Assembly: GCF_022698145.1 (NCBI RefSeq)
Contig: NZ_JALDAX010000009.1
Location: forward strand, 62,001-126,000
Origin: Streptomyces spinosisporus
Lineage (GTDB): Bacteria > Actinomycetota > Actinomycetes > Streptomycetales > Streptomycetaceae
DNA: 64,000 bases
Reading direction: 5' to 3'
A program made the translations under genes and the position numbers. This document shows, piece by piece, positions 47,013 through 55,729 of this stretch. Each line of letters opens with the position of its first letter. Position 1 is the first letter of the stretch. The notes under the pieces are model-generated. The model made no database searches and was not told where the DNA came from. It saw only the letters and a program-made list of their open reading frames with translations.

Positions 47013-47305
47013 GTCCTGTATCTCTCGTCAGAGGAAGGTCCCAGGAAGGACTGGCGCTCGCGAAAGTCGTACGACGTCCTTCTGCCTTGATCGCTGGAAC
47101 CTACCCGCGAGGGCAGTGCGGGCCAACGTGATGTGCTTCACCTTGCGCAACCGGACGACAGCGCTCCGATACACCCGGGACGAGAGGGACCCCGGCCAAC
47201 TGAGCGACGGTTTTTGACAATTGTGGTTTGCACTTTGCTGATCTTTGCATTGTCGACCGCTCCGCCCGCGCCTAGCGTGATCTTCGAATCCGTGGGAGGA
47301 CGTGC
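47013..47305. promoter_or_regulatory. divergent pntAB / MFS permease promoter region
   Basis: This 293-bp gap has no gene. Near the permease it contains TTTTTGACAATTGTGG (TTGACA at 47214-47219, without a clear -10 at the right distance) and three TTTGC elements at 47227, 47234 and 47244, the last two inside CTTTGC copies exactly 10 bp apart. These direct repeats, on one face of the helix, are the best candidate operator for the permease. No ligand or regulator can be named. Confidence 0.5.
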
Positions 47306-48568
47306 ATGCTGAACACCGTCCGTGAGCAGGCAACAGGTCTCACCAAGGACCAGCGCAACGCCTTTTTCGCCGCCTATCTGGGCTGGGCGATGGACGCCTT
47401 CGACTACTTCCTGGTCGTCCTCGTCTACAGCGAGATCGCCGACGACTTCGACGTCTCCCTGACCGACATGGCGTTCCTGACCACCGCGACGCTCGTCATG
47501 CGGCCGGTCGGAGCCCTGCTCTTCGGCATGTGGGCGGACCGGAAGGGCCGCCGCGTCCCGCTCATGGTCGACGTGATCTTCTACTCCGTCGTCGGCTTCG
47601 CCTGCGCCTTCGCCCCCAACTACGCGGTGCTTCTGGTACTCCGCCTGCTCTACGGCATCGGCATGGGCGGCGAATGGGGCCTGGGCGCGGCGCTCGCCAT
47701 GGAGAAGATCCCCGCCGAGCGGCGCGGCTTCTGGTCCGGTCTGCTGCAGAGCGGCTACTCGCTGGGCTATCTGCTCGCCGCCGTGGCCTACTTCGGCATC
47801 GAGCCCGCCTTCGGCTGGCGCGGACTGTTCGCCTTCAGCCTGATCCCCGCCCTGGTCGCTTTGTGGGTGCGGACCCGGGTCGAGGAGAGCGAGGTGTGGG
47901 AGAAGACCGTCAAGGCCAACCGCACCCCCGCCTACCAGGTTTTCAAGAACCCGGCGGTGCTCAGGCGCTTCGTCTACCTCGTGGCCCTGATGACCGCCTT
48001 CAACTGGATGTCGCACGGCACCCAGGACGTCTACCCGACGTTCGTCAAGAAGGGCCTGGGACTGTCCCCGGACACGTCCATCGCCATCGCCATCGTCTAC
48101 AACATCGGCGCCATCATCGGCGGCGCCCTGCTGGGCGCGCTGTCCGAACAGCTGGGACGCCGCCGTACGATCATGATCGCCGCCGTCGGCGGCCTCGTGA
48201 TCGTGCCCTTCTTCACGCTGTCCACGACGGTGGGCTGGCTGATGCTGTCCTCCTTCCTGATGCAGGTGTGCGTCCAGGGAGCCTGGGGCGTGATCCCCGC
48301 GCATCTGACGGAGATGAGCCCGGACGCGATCCGCGGCTTCTACCCCGGCGTCACCTACCAGCTCGGCAACCTCATCGCCGCCCTCAACCTGCCCATCCAG
48401 GAGGCCATCGCCGACAGCCACGGCTATCCGGCCGCCATGACCTGGACCGTGGTGCCCGCCTTCGCGGTGGTCATCGTGCTCAGCGCGGCGGGCAAGGAGG
48501 CCAGGGGAATCCGCTTCGGCAGCACGGGCACGCAGGCACCCAGCACGGCGAAGGCCGACACGGCGTGA
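47306..48568 (+). CDS. SHS-family MFS proton symporter (lactate / sialic-acid type)
   Basis: A 420-residue twelve-helix MFS permease. The loop-2 motif GMWADRKGRRVPL, the GIGMGGEWGLGAALAMEKI segment and the C-half motif GALSEQLGRRRT are the SHS (sialate:H+ symporter/Jen1-like) pattern, so uptake of a small organic acid such as lactate, or of sialic acid, is likely. The ATG follows GGGAGGACG. It is divergent from pntA and convergent with the 3D-domain lipoprotein. Nothing around it encodes catabolism of such acids. Confidence 0.85.
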   Translation: MLNTVREQATGLTKDQRNAFFAAYLGWAMDAFDYFLVVLVYSEIADDFDVSLTDMAFLTTATLVMRPVGALLFGMWADRKGRRVPLMVDVIFYSVVGFACAFAPNYAVLLVLRLLYGIGMGGEWGLGAALAMEKIPAERRGFWSGLLQSGYSLGYLLAAVAYFGIEPAFGWRGLFAFSLIPALVALWVRTRVEESEVWEKTVKANRTPAYQVFKNPAVLRRFVYLVALMTAFNWMSHGTQDVYPTFVKKGLGLSPDTSIAIAIVYNIGAIIGGALLGALSEQLGRRRTIMIAAVGGLVIVPFFTLSTTVGWLMLSSFLMQVCVQGAWGVIPAHLTEMSPDAIRGFYPGVTYQLGNLIAALNLPIQEAIADSHGYPAAMTWTVVPAFAVVIVLSAAGKEARGIRFGSTGTQAPSTAKADTA

Positions 48569-48571
48569 TCG

Positions 48572-49084
48572 CTACGGCGCGAACAACGGCCCCTCGATCA
48601 CGGGCCGTCCACGCGGCGGGCTGAGCTCGGCCGTGACGTCGCCGGTGATCCGCTCCATCTCGGCCTCGACCTCGTCCGCCGGCGCGCCCTTGCCGCCGAC
48701 CCACACATCGAGATGGCCCTCGACCCCGGCGGGCGTCCTGCTCGCCCCGCTGTCCTCGACGATGACGTACCGCCGGATGCCCGGCAGATAGAACCGGGTC
48801 CCGGGCGGCCACTCCATCGTGGCGCCGCTGCCCGGGACCGCCGCCGTGATCGGGTCGTCGTAAGTGCCGTTCCCCCCGGCGGACTTGTGCAGGACGGGGC
48901 AGCAGATCGTGGACGACCGGGCGGGGGAGTTGTCGTGATAGGCGTAACCGGTCAGATAGACCCGAAGCGTCCGATGTGCGAGCGACGGCGAGCCGGACGG
49001 CCCGGCGGCGTCCGGCATCTTCGCGGCCGGAGGCGCGCACGACATCAGCAGCGCCGCGGCCAGGGCGGGCAGAGCGAATCTCAT
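48572..49084 (-). CDS. 3D-domain (RlpA-like barrel) lipoprotein
   Basis: A 170-residue lipoprotein: a short signal ends in the lipobox LLMSC with Cys16. The mature part is a double-psi beta-barrel of the 3D type, with the aspartates in TYDDPITA, VIVEDSGA and HLDVWVGG. Related 3D/RlpA domains act on peptidoglycan or resuscitation factors. It lies 24 bp after the last gene of the polysaccharide operon on the same strand and may be its final member. Two Cys (STICCPV) could coordinate metal or form a disulphide. Confidence 0.82.
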   Translation of the reverse strand: MRFALPALAAALLMSCAPPAAKMPDAAGPSGSPSLAHRTLRVYLTGYAYHDNSPARSSTICCPVLHKSAGGNGTYDDPITAAVPGSGATMEWPPGTRFYLPGIRRYVIVEDSGASRTPAGVEGHLDVWVGGKGAPADEVEAEMERITGDVTAELSPPRGRPVIEGPLFAP

Positions 49085-49108
49085 GACTGCGTACGGTCGG
49101 TGCAACGG

Positions 49109-50290
49109 CTAACCCCTCTGCCCGTGCTGCGATCGAGAACTGCCAAAGAACTTCGGTGCGTTGCGTCGCCCCGCGCCACCGCCCCGCATCACCCGCCGTG
49201 CCGCATCGAGGAGGAGGCGACCGCCGGAGCCGGAACCGCTCGACCAGTCGTACGCACGGCGCAGCAGACGCGAGGAGATCAGTTCGACGGCCTGCGGATA
49301 GCGGAACGGCTCACCGCCGAAGGACAGTTTGTACCGGGCGGGTCCGGTGAGACGTTCCGCGAGGTCGTCCGCGCCCCGGCGGATCGGATCGACCAGGTCG
49401 ACGGCGAGCCCGCCGAAGTCGAAGGCCCGGTACCCATGGGCCTTGGCCCAGGCGATGGCATGCCAGTCGGCCTGCCGTACGACATCGGCCCTGCGTACCT
49501 CGGCGTCCCTGCGCATCCCGACGAGGCGGCCGGTGAGAGTGCCCGCGCAGCCGGTGCACAGGACCATGGCGGCGGGAACGCCCCGCAACTCCGCCACGAA
49601 CATCCGCACATGCCCGCCGCAGGCCAACTCCCGGTACAGCACACGGAGATAGTCCAGCGACAACGGCTCGAAGCGGTGGTGGGCCGCCGAGTCGGACAGC
49701 AGTCCGGCGGCGAGCGGGAGGTCGTCCTCGCACCCCTCGCGGACGGTGATGCCGCGCCGCTCCGCACCGCGGATGCTGCGGCGGTTGCTCGGCCGGATCC
49801 CGGCGAGGACCTCCGCCAGGTCGCCCGTCAGATCGACCCGGATCGAGGCGGCGGGTCCCACCCCGGCCGTGGACGGCCTGAATCCCCGCCCCAGCATGTG
49901 CGCGGCGACGTCGTCCGCGCCGTACGGCGGCTGAACGAACAGGCCGGCCAGCCCACGGCCGAGCCCGGTGAGCGCGTCGCCGACCGCCCGCACGGCGGCG
50001 ACCCGCGCCGGACCGGGTGCGATCAGCGGGCCGTGGGAGACATAGCCCACCGTTCCGAGCAGCGGCAGGGCGCGCTGCAGGACGAGCGCACCGCCGACCG
50101 GCCGCCCGGCCTGCCGGGCCAGCACATACCGGGGCGAGTATCCGGCCTCCCGACGCACCGCGGCCCACGCCGACAGCTGGGCGACGTCGCCGCCCCGTGT
50201 CCCGTCGACCAGCCGGTCCCAGTCCGTGAGGACCTCGGGGGACGGCCGCGACGACACGGTCACCGACACCTCACCTCGCCCGTCGGTCAT
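49109..50290 (-). CDS. FemAB / GNAT-type (FemX-like) transferase
   Basis: A 393-residue protein with the double-GNAT architecture of FemX/FemAB proteins and of the CelD/BcsL group found in exopolysaccharide clusters. Visible blocks: GDVAQLSAWAAVRREAGY, RPSNRRSIRGAERRGITV, and FDFGGLAVDLVDP near the C-terminal core. FemX enzymes use aminoacyl-tRNA to add amino acids to lipid-linked precursors, while other relatives are acyltransferases. It is the penultimate gene of the long minus-strand operon, 3 bp after the nucleotide-sugar dehydrogenase stop. Substrate and donor are unknown. The C-terminal 40 residues are Arg/Ser-rich and disordered. Confidence 0.78.
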   Translation of the reverse strand: MTDGRGEVSVTVSSRPSPEVLTDWDRLVDGTRGGDVAQLSAWAAVRREAGYSPRYVLARQAGRPVGGALVLQRALPLLGTVGYVSHGPLIAPGPARVAAVRAVGDALTGLGRGLAGLFVQPPYGADDVAAHMLGRGFRPSTAGVGPAASIRVDLTGDLAEVLAGIRPSNRRSIRGAERRGITVREGCEDDLPLAAGLLSDSAAHHRFEPLSLDYLRVLYRELACGGHVRMFVAELRGVPAAMVLCTGCAGTLTGRLVGMRRDAEVRRADVVRQADWHAIAWAKAHGYRAFDFGGLAVDLVDPIRRGADDLAERLTGPARYKLSFGGEPFRYPQAVELISSRLLRRAYDWSSGSGSGGRLLLDAARRVMRGGGAGRRNAPKFFGSSRSQHGQRG

Positions 50291-50293
50291 GGC

Positions 50294-51565
50294 TCACAAC
50301 CCGTCGGCGGAGGCGGCCCGCAGCCGGTTGCGGGTGTCGAGAACGCGCCCGGCGTGCCGCTCGACCACCCTCCAGTCGATGGCGTCGTGGTCCGTCAGCA
50401 CGACCACCAGGTCGGCCGAGGCCAGTTGAGCGTCGTCGCACGGCACCATCGTGATGCCCTCGGGCACGTCCGCAGGGGCGATCAGCGGATCGACGGCCCT
50501 CAACTCGGCTCCCAGCGCCGCCAGTTGCCGGGCGACGGCGAGCGCCGGGGACTTGCGGGCGTCACGGGAGTTGGGTTTGTACGTCAGCCCGAGGAGAAGC
50601 ACCGAGCTGCCGTTGACCGCCTTGCGCCGGCGGTTCAGGGACTGGATCGCCCGCGTGACGACGTAGTCGGGCATACGGTCGTTGACGTCATTGGCGAGTT
50701 CGACGAACCGGAAACCGGAGCCCAGCGACCGCCGCGCCTGCCACGACAGATAGGACGGGTCGATGGGCAGACAGTGGCCGCCGACCCCGGGGCCCGGGGT
50801 GAAGCGCATGAACCCGAAGGGCTTGGTGCCGGCCGCGTCGAGCACCGACCAGACGTCGACCCCGGCGGCCCGGCAGTACATCGCGAGCTCGTTGACCAGA
50901 GCGACGTTGACGTGCCGGAAGGTGTTCTCGAGCAGTTTCGCGAGCTCGGCCTCGCGCGGCCCCGGCACCGGAACCACCACGTCCACGAGTCGGCCGTAGA
51001 ACTCACCGACCGCACGCAGCGAGTCCTCGTCCACCCCCGACACGATCTTCGGCGTGTTGGCCAGGTGCCAGGACGGGTTGCCGGGGTCGATGCGTTCCGG
51101 GCTGTATCCCAGCCGGAAGTCGCGGCCGGCCCGCAGCGCGCCGCCGCCCTCCAGCAGGGGCCGGAACACCTCCTCGGTGGTTCCGGGATACGTCGTGGAC
51201 TCCAGGACCACGAGACAGCCGGGGCGCAGATGTCCGGACAGCAGACGTGCCGCCTGCTCGACATGGGTGAGGTCGGGTGCTCCGTCCCGCAGCGGCGTCG
51301 GTACGCAGACCACGGCGACGTCGAAGCCCTGAAGGTGGCCGGGGTCGCAGGTGGGGCGGTAGCGGCCCGTGGCCACCGCCTCGGCGACGGCGGCGGGGCC
51401 GATGTCCTCGATGAACGACTCACCGCGCGCCAGCAGGTCGACCCGGGCCTTGTCGACGTCGAACCCCACGACGTCGAAACCGGCTTCGACCGCCCGCATG
51501 GTCAGCGGCAGTCCCACGTAGCCCTGTCCCAGGACCGCGACCCGGCGGCCGTGTGCGCTGTGCAT
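50294..51565 (-). CDS. nucleotide-sugar dehydrogenase (UDP-GlcNAcA/ManNAcA type)
   Basis: A 423-residue UDP-glucose/GDP-mannose dehydrogenase family enzyme that oxidises the C6 hydroxyl of a nucleotide sugar to a uronic acid with two NAD. Seen: the N-terminal GQGYVGLPL, CVPTPLRDG, VLESTTYPGTTEE, and the central catalytic Cys in GPGVGGHCLPIDP (near residue 262). The spacing resembles WecC/WbpA-type enzymes acting on UDP-ManNAc or UDP-GlcNAc. Together with the Gfo/Idh/MocA gene at the start of the operon it could build an amino-sugar uronic acid. Confidence 0.9.
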   Translation of the reverse strand: MHSAHGRRVAVLGQGYVGLPLTMRAVEAGFDVVGFDVDKARVDLLARGESFIEDIGPAAVAEAVATGRYRPTCDPGHLQGFDVAVVCVPTPLRDGAPDLTHVEQAARLLSGHLRPGCLVVLESTTYPGTTEEVFRPLLEGGGALRAGRDFRLGYSPERIDPGNPSWHLANTPKIVSGVDEDSLRAVGEFYGRLVDVVVPVPGPREAELAKLLENTFRHVNVALVNELAMYCRAAGVDVWSVLDAAGTKPFGFMRFTPGPGVGGHCLPIDPSYLSWQARRSLGSGFRFVELANDVNDRMPDYVVTRAIQSLNRRRKAVNGSSVLLLGLTYKPNSRDARKSPALAVARQLAALGAELRAVDPLIAPADVPEGITMVPCDDAQLASADLVVVLTDHDAIDWRVVERHAGRVLDTRNRLRAASADGL

Positions 51566-51586
51566 GGAAGCTCCCCTGACGCCGGC

Positions 51587-52657
51587 TCAGCAGAAGTAGC
51601 GGTAGAGCAGCGCGCCCGCCCTGGCCGTGACGTCGTCGGGCACGGCGTCGTCGGTCAGCAGGTCCGTGAGGTTGCGCAGCAGCCGGCCCGTTTCGGCGTC
51701 CGTGCCGTGTGCCGGGCGCGCCGTCCAGGTCCCGATGCGCTTCTCCACGCAGCCCCAGCGGCGCTTGTAGGCGAGCAGCCCGGGCTGGTCCAGGTCGGAC
51801 AGGCCCCAGTCCAGAAGGGTCAGGTCCCGCTGCACCGCCCACTGGATCGCGGACCAGGCGATGGCCTCGTTCGGCCGGGCGGTCAGCCTGTCCAGGTCCG
51901 ACGCGGAGTACTTGTAGTAGAGGACGTCGTTCCAGACCAGGTAGACGGCTCCGGCCACGATCTCGTCGTCGATGTACGCCAGGAACGTCACCACGCCGTC
52001 GCGCGGGGCGAACTCCTCCCAGACGCGGTCCAGGAAGCCGAGCGGCTGGGCCAGCAGCCGGTACTTCCGTTTGCGCAGGCCCACATGGAGCCGGTGGAAC
52101 GCGTGCACGGCCCACTGTTCGGTGCTCGCCAGCACCCGTACACCCCGGCGCCGGCCCAGCCGGATGTTGCGCCGGACGCCCCGCGAGAACCGCTCCGACA
52201 CGGCGTCCAGGGGCCCCGACAGCGGAGTCCCGTGCCAGGCCGCCTCCCCGACTCGGACCAGGCCCGGGTCGCGCGACACCGGCGAGCCGTCGAAGCACCG
52301 CACGCTGAACGGCACACCTGAGCCGAGGCAGTCGCGCGCGAGCTCTCGCCACAGGTCGCCGGAGTCGCAGAGCGGCTCGGCACGGTCGCTGAACGGCAGG
52401 CTGACCGTTCGCCTGCCGCAGAGGTCGTCCACGACGGCCCAGGTGAAGCCCGCCACCGGCGCTCCCGTGCGGTCCACGGCGATCCGCGCCTCGGGACTGA
52501 AGCCGTAGGTCCCGCACACCGCGCTGATCCACGGCGGCGAGGTGAACACGCTGCCGGCCTGCGATCCGGCCAGCCGCAGCCAGCGGGCGTCCGTGCGCGG
52601 GTCGACCGGCACGATGTCGTGGGCGGTCGTGCGGTCGTGGGTGGATGCGCTGCTCAT
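51587..52657 (-). CDS. second FemAB / GNAT-type transferase
   Basis: A 356-residue paralogue-like partner of the FemX-like gene 1.3 kb downstream, with the same blocks in other words: GSVFTSPPWISAVCGTYG, RGVRRNIRLGRRRGVRV, NEAIAWSAIQWAV and LDWGLSDLDQPGLL. The internal conserved residues R-R-N-R-R and W-G-L-D fit the Acetyltransf_6 family. Two such genes in one polysaccharide operon suggest two acyl- or aminoacyl-transfers to the repeat unit. The start ATG 52657 lies 39 bp after the glycosyltransferase stop. Confidence 0.78.
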   Translation of the reverse strand: MSSASTHDRTTAHDIVPVDPRTDARWLRLAGSQAGSVFTSPPWISAVCGTYGFSPEARIAVDRTGAPVAGFTWAVVDDLCGRRTVSLPFSDRAEPLCDSGDLWRELARDCLGSGVPFSVRCFDGSPVSRDPGLVRVGEAAWHGTPLSGPLDAVSERFSRGVRRNIRLGRRRGVRVLASTEQWAVHAFHRLHVGLRKRKYRLLAQPLGFLDRVWEEFAPRDGVVTFLAYIDDEIVAGAVYLVWNDVLYYKYSASDLDRLTARPNEAIAWSAIQWAVQRDLTLLDWGLSDLDQPGLLAYKRRWGCVEKRIGTWTARPAHGTDAETGRLLRNLTDLLTDDAVPDDVTARAGALLYRYFC

Positions 52658-52696
52658 CTGTCCGGTCCCCCATTGCTGTCGTCCGGTGATGCGAGG

Positions 52697-53668
52697 TCAG
52701 GCGAGTGCGAAGGCGGGCGCGTCGTCGTCCCGCAGCACCCCCTTCGCGGCCGAGGCGAGCAGCTGCTCGACGGTCAGGTCGTCGGCGTCGGCACGCAGCG
52801 CGAGGCCCCGGCGGACCAACTCCTCGGCGAGCTGCGCCTGATGGTCGTCGACGGCCTCCTTGTGGCGCTGCGTGCGCGGGACGAGCACCGGGAAGCGCCC
52901 CGCCCCGAGTACGGCGAGCGCCGAACCGGCACCGGCGTGACTGACCACGATGTCGGCGCGCGCGACGGCGCTGCTCAGCTCCCGCGCGGGCAGGAACGGA
53001 GTGGCCCGCAGCGGCAGTCCGGCCACCGGGGTGCCGCCGGTCTGCCACAACACCTCGACCGTCCGGCCGGTTCGCCGCTCCAACGGGCCGCCCGGCGCGA
53101 GCAGTTGCCACAGCCGCGTGAACAACCGACGGAAGGGATATTCCGTGGCGGTGCCCACGGTCACCACCACCCGCAGCGGGTCTCCCGTACCGCCCGCGGC
53201 CGGCACGGCACGGTAGCGGTCGAGGACGCTTCCCTCGTAGCGCCAACCGCCGTCGCTCCACTGCGGATACTGGGTGTAGGTGAGCACTCCGGGCACCCGG
53301 CGCAGAACGCGCCCGGTCAGCGAGGGGCCCACGACCCGCGCCACGCTCTCGATGTAGTGGCAGCGCACACCCCGCGCTGCCAGATACGGCAGATACGCCA
53401 GGGCCAGTCCCGACCCGGTCGAACAGGCACAGGTGATACGGCGACCGGCGTGCAGCCCGACGGCACGCGGCAGGGTGCGCAGGACGCCCGACACGCTCCG
53501 AGGCCCCATGTACGGCACATACATGACGTCGCGGCCGGCCAGCAGCGACCTGCTCTGCTCGTTGTCGTGCGTGACCCAGACCGACGCCCCGTCCACCGGC
53601 AGCCGGTCCGCGAGTTCGACGAGCTGGGCCAGATGGCCGCCCGTCGTCGCCACGAAGAGAGTCGTCAT
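52697..53668 (-). CDS. fused Alg14/Alg13-like glycosyltransferase
   Basis: A 323-residue GT-B enzyme. The N-terminal half is the Alg14/PssD-like membrane-binding domain starting VATTGGHLAQLVELAD. The C-terminal half resembles Alg13/PssE and MurG (GT28), with VVTVGTATEYPFRRLF, VVSHAGAGSALAVLGAG and VDDHQAQLAEEL. Such enzymes add the second sugar to an undecaprenyl-linked precursor. Fusion of both halves in one polypeptide is common in bacteria. It overlaps the phosphoglycosyltransferase gene by ATGA. Confidence 0.88.
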   Translation of the reverse strand: MTTLFVATTGGHLAQLVELADRLPVDGASVWVTHDNEQSRSLLAGRDVMYVPYMGPRSVSGVLRTLPRAVGLHAGRRITCACSTGSGLALAYLPYLAARGVRCHYIESVARVVGPSLTGRVLRRVPGVLTYTQYPQWSDGGWRYEGSVLDRYRAVPAAGGTGDPLRVVVTVGTATEYPFRRLFTRLWQLLAPGGPLERRTGRTVEVLWQTGGTPVAGLPLRATPFLPARELSSAVARADIVVSHAGAGSALAVLGAGRFPVLVPRTQRHKEAVDDHQAQLAEELVRRGLALRADADDLTVEQLLASAAKGVLRDDDAPAFALA

Positions 53669-54330
53669 CGGGCGCCGTCCCCCCTCAGCAGCGCCGGAGC
53701 GGTGCGCAGCAGAATGCGCAGATCGGTTCCCAGGGACCGGCTGCGCACATAGGCGACATCGAGCCGGAGCATGTCCAGGGTGCTCAGCCTGCTGCGGCCG
53801 CTGACCTGCCAGAGACCGGTGATCCCGGGCGGAACGCTGAACCGCGGCCGGAACTCCGGCGGGAACATCTCCGCCTCCCAGGGCAGACAGGGACGCGGGC
53901 CCACCAGGGCCATGTCCCCTCGCAGCACATTGAGCAGCTGCGGCAGCTCGTCGAGGCTGGTCCTGCGCAGCACGGCCCCCAGGCGCGTCACGCGCACATC
54001 GCGGTCCGGCTTGAAGCTGCCGCGCTCGGGCAGCCGCTCGCCGCGCAACTCGCCCGCGATCTGCTCGCGTTCACCCTGTTCGCCCGCGCCCACGCGCATG
54101 GAACGGAACTTGTACATGACGAACGGCTCGCCGAACCGGCCGACCCGCGGCTGACGGAACAACGCGGGCCCGGGGCTGCCGATCCGTACCGCCGTCGCGA
54201 TCACCAGCATGGGAAGGGCCAGCAGCACCAGGAGGACCGTGGTCACCACGAGGTCCAGCGCCCGGTGCGCCGCACGCACCGGGCGGCGCACCCGTCGAAC
54301 GGTGCCGTCCTCAAGCGGGTTGTCGGTCAC
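53665..54330 (-). CDS. undecaprenyl-phosphate sugar-1-phosphate transferase
   Basis: A 221-residue monotopic phosphoglycosyltransferase that starts polysaccharide synthesis by transferring a hexose-1-phosphate from UDP-sugar to undecaprenyl phosphate. It has one reentrant hydrophobic helix (about 18-42) and the catalytic blocks FMYKFRSM, TSLDELPQLLNVLRGDM and VGPRPCLPWE, GITGLWQVSGRS. The start is a GTG (54330) inside the end of the polymerase gene (20-bp overlap). It is the key initiating enzyme of this operon. Confidence 0.92.
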   Translation of the reverse strand: MTDNPLEDGTVRRVRRPVRAAHRALDLVVTTVLLVLLALPMLVIATAVRIGSPGPALFRQPRVGRFGEPFVMYKFRSMRVGAGEQGEREQIAGELRGERLPERGSFKPDRDVRVTRLGAVLRRTSLDELPQLLNVLRGDMALVGPRPCLPWEAEMFPPEFRPRFSVPPGITGLWQVSGRSRLSTLDMLRLDVAYVRSRSLGTDLRILLRTAPALLRGDGAR

Positions 54331-55729
54331 GTGACTGTCCCCTCGCGAGAGCGAGCAGCGGGAAGAGAAGGTCTCCGGTGCCGCGCACCGTGAGATGCGG
54401 ATCGAGGACCGTGAGGACGAGCAGCACCCACCAGAGGATCTCCAGCGCGGACGCGCACCCGGCGGCGGCACCCGGTCCGAGCCGGTCACGGCGCACCGCC
54501 CGCAGCACCTCGACGGAGAGCCGGACGAAGGCGACGAGCAGCGGAATGCCGCCGATCCACAGGAAGTACAGATAGCCGGACTCCAGATAGATCACCTCGC
54601 GCCAGGTCTCCGGAGCATCCAGCACCGGGTTCGGGGCCACTCCCAGGACGATGTGCGTGATGTCGAAGCGCGGCAGGAAGAAGTTCGACAGGTTGTCCCA
54701 GCGCCCGAGCCAGCTCTCGGGCACCCCCGATCCTGAGAACTCGCCCACCCGGCGCAGAAACGCCGGAGCCCCGACGACCGCGGCGACCGCCACGAGGGGC
54801 GTGGCCCGCAGCGCCGGGCGGCGCAGCTCCGGCATCCGCCACAGCAGCAGCCCGAGCGCCACGACCGCGGCGATCCAGGTGGAGAACTCCCCGGCGGCGG
54901 GCACCCCGGCGCACAGCACGATGCCCAGCACCAGGCTCTCCCTGCGGCCCAGCATCGCCCGCCGGTGACAGCAGAGCAGCAGCACCAGCGCGATCACCAC
55001 GACATCACCGGTCGACAGCGGTGAGCCCAGCGTGGCGCCACCCCGGTCGCCCACCTCGCCCGCGGACTCGTCGGGCGCGTAGAACCGGTGCAGCACAGCG
55101 ATCACCGGGCCGGCATGCAGGGTCTGCAGCAGGGCGATCAGCGCGACGACGGCCCCCGACCGGACCATCAGCCGCACCAGCAAGGCACTTTGACGCTCCG
55201 TCAACACGGTGGCCCGCACCAGGAGATACAGCGCGACCAGTTTGCAGACCGGCAGCAGCGAGGCCACGTCGAGGGGCGTCGGCCACGCCCCGCGCACCAG
55301 CACGGACGTCACCGGCCACACGGTGGAGAACAGCAGGAACCAGGCGAGCGCCAGATCGACCCGGGTGAAGGACACCGGGGAACGCGCCCCGCCGAGGAAC
55401 CGGTACCACCCGCCGACCGCGGCGCCGATCAGCACGACCGCGAGCAGCGCCTCGTTGGGACGCAGCAGCGGGATGAGGGTGTCGCGGTCGATGCCGGCGA
55501 CGAGACAGACCGTCGACACATACAGATACGTGCCGACGACCGGACGCCAGGCCACCACCGCGATCAGGGCGCACAGCGTGAGAGCGCCCAGCACGGTCCA
55601 GCCGAGCACCGGGTTGCCCGCGGACGCGACCAGGCTCACCCCGAACGCCACCGACGCGGCACCCGGCACGAGCACTGCCCACCGCAGACGCGCGGGCCCG
55701 GCACTGCGGTGCGCCTCGACGCCGCTCAT
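54311..55729 (-). CDS. Wzy-type polysaccharide polymerase / O-antigen ligase
   Basis: A 472-residue membrane protein with about ten predicted helices and one large extracytoplasmic loop (about 210-300) before the late helices, the layout of Wzy polymerases and O-antigen ligases. It also carries the tail motif LDPHLTVRGTGDLLFPL. Wzy proteins share little sequence, so the call rests on topology and on position between the flippase and the initiating transferase. It overlaps both neighbours (ATGA with the flippase, 20 bp with the transferase). Confidence 0.8.
   Translation of the reverse strand: MSGVEAHRSAGPARLRWAVLVPGAASVAFGVSLVASAGNPVLGWTVLGALTLCALIAVVAWRPVVGTYLYVSTVCLVAGIDRDTLIPLLRPNEALLAVVLIGAAVGGWYRFLGGARSPVSFTRVDLALAWFLLFSTVWPVTSVLVRGAWPTPLDVASLLPVCKLVALYLLVRATVLTERQSALLVRLMVRSGAVVALIALLQTLHAGPVIAVLHRFYAPDESAGEVGDRGGATLGSPLSTGDVVVIALVLLLCCHRRAMLGRRESLVLGIVLCAGVPAAGEFSTWIAAVVALGLLLWRMPELRRPALRATPLVAVAAVVGAPAFLRRVGEFSGSGVPESWLGRWDNLSNFFLPRFDITHIVLGVAPNPVLDAPETWREVIYLESGYLYFLWIGGIPLLVAFVRLSVEVLRAVRRDRLGPGAAAGCASALEILWWVLLVLTVLDPHLTVRGTGDLLFPLLALARGQSRDRQPA

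Noticed and set aside
47214..47219. TTGACA hexamer as a strong promoter for the permease
   Set aside because: There is no matching -10 hexamer at about 17 bp, so I kept it only as part of the regulatory region.
48713..52321. Plus-strand open frame of over 1000 codons opposite the polysaccharide operon
   Set aside because: It overlaps FemX-like, dehydrogenase and lipoprotein genes with clear motifs and has no domain of its own.
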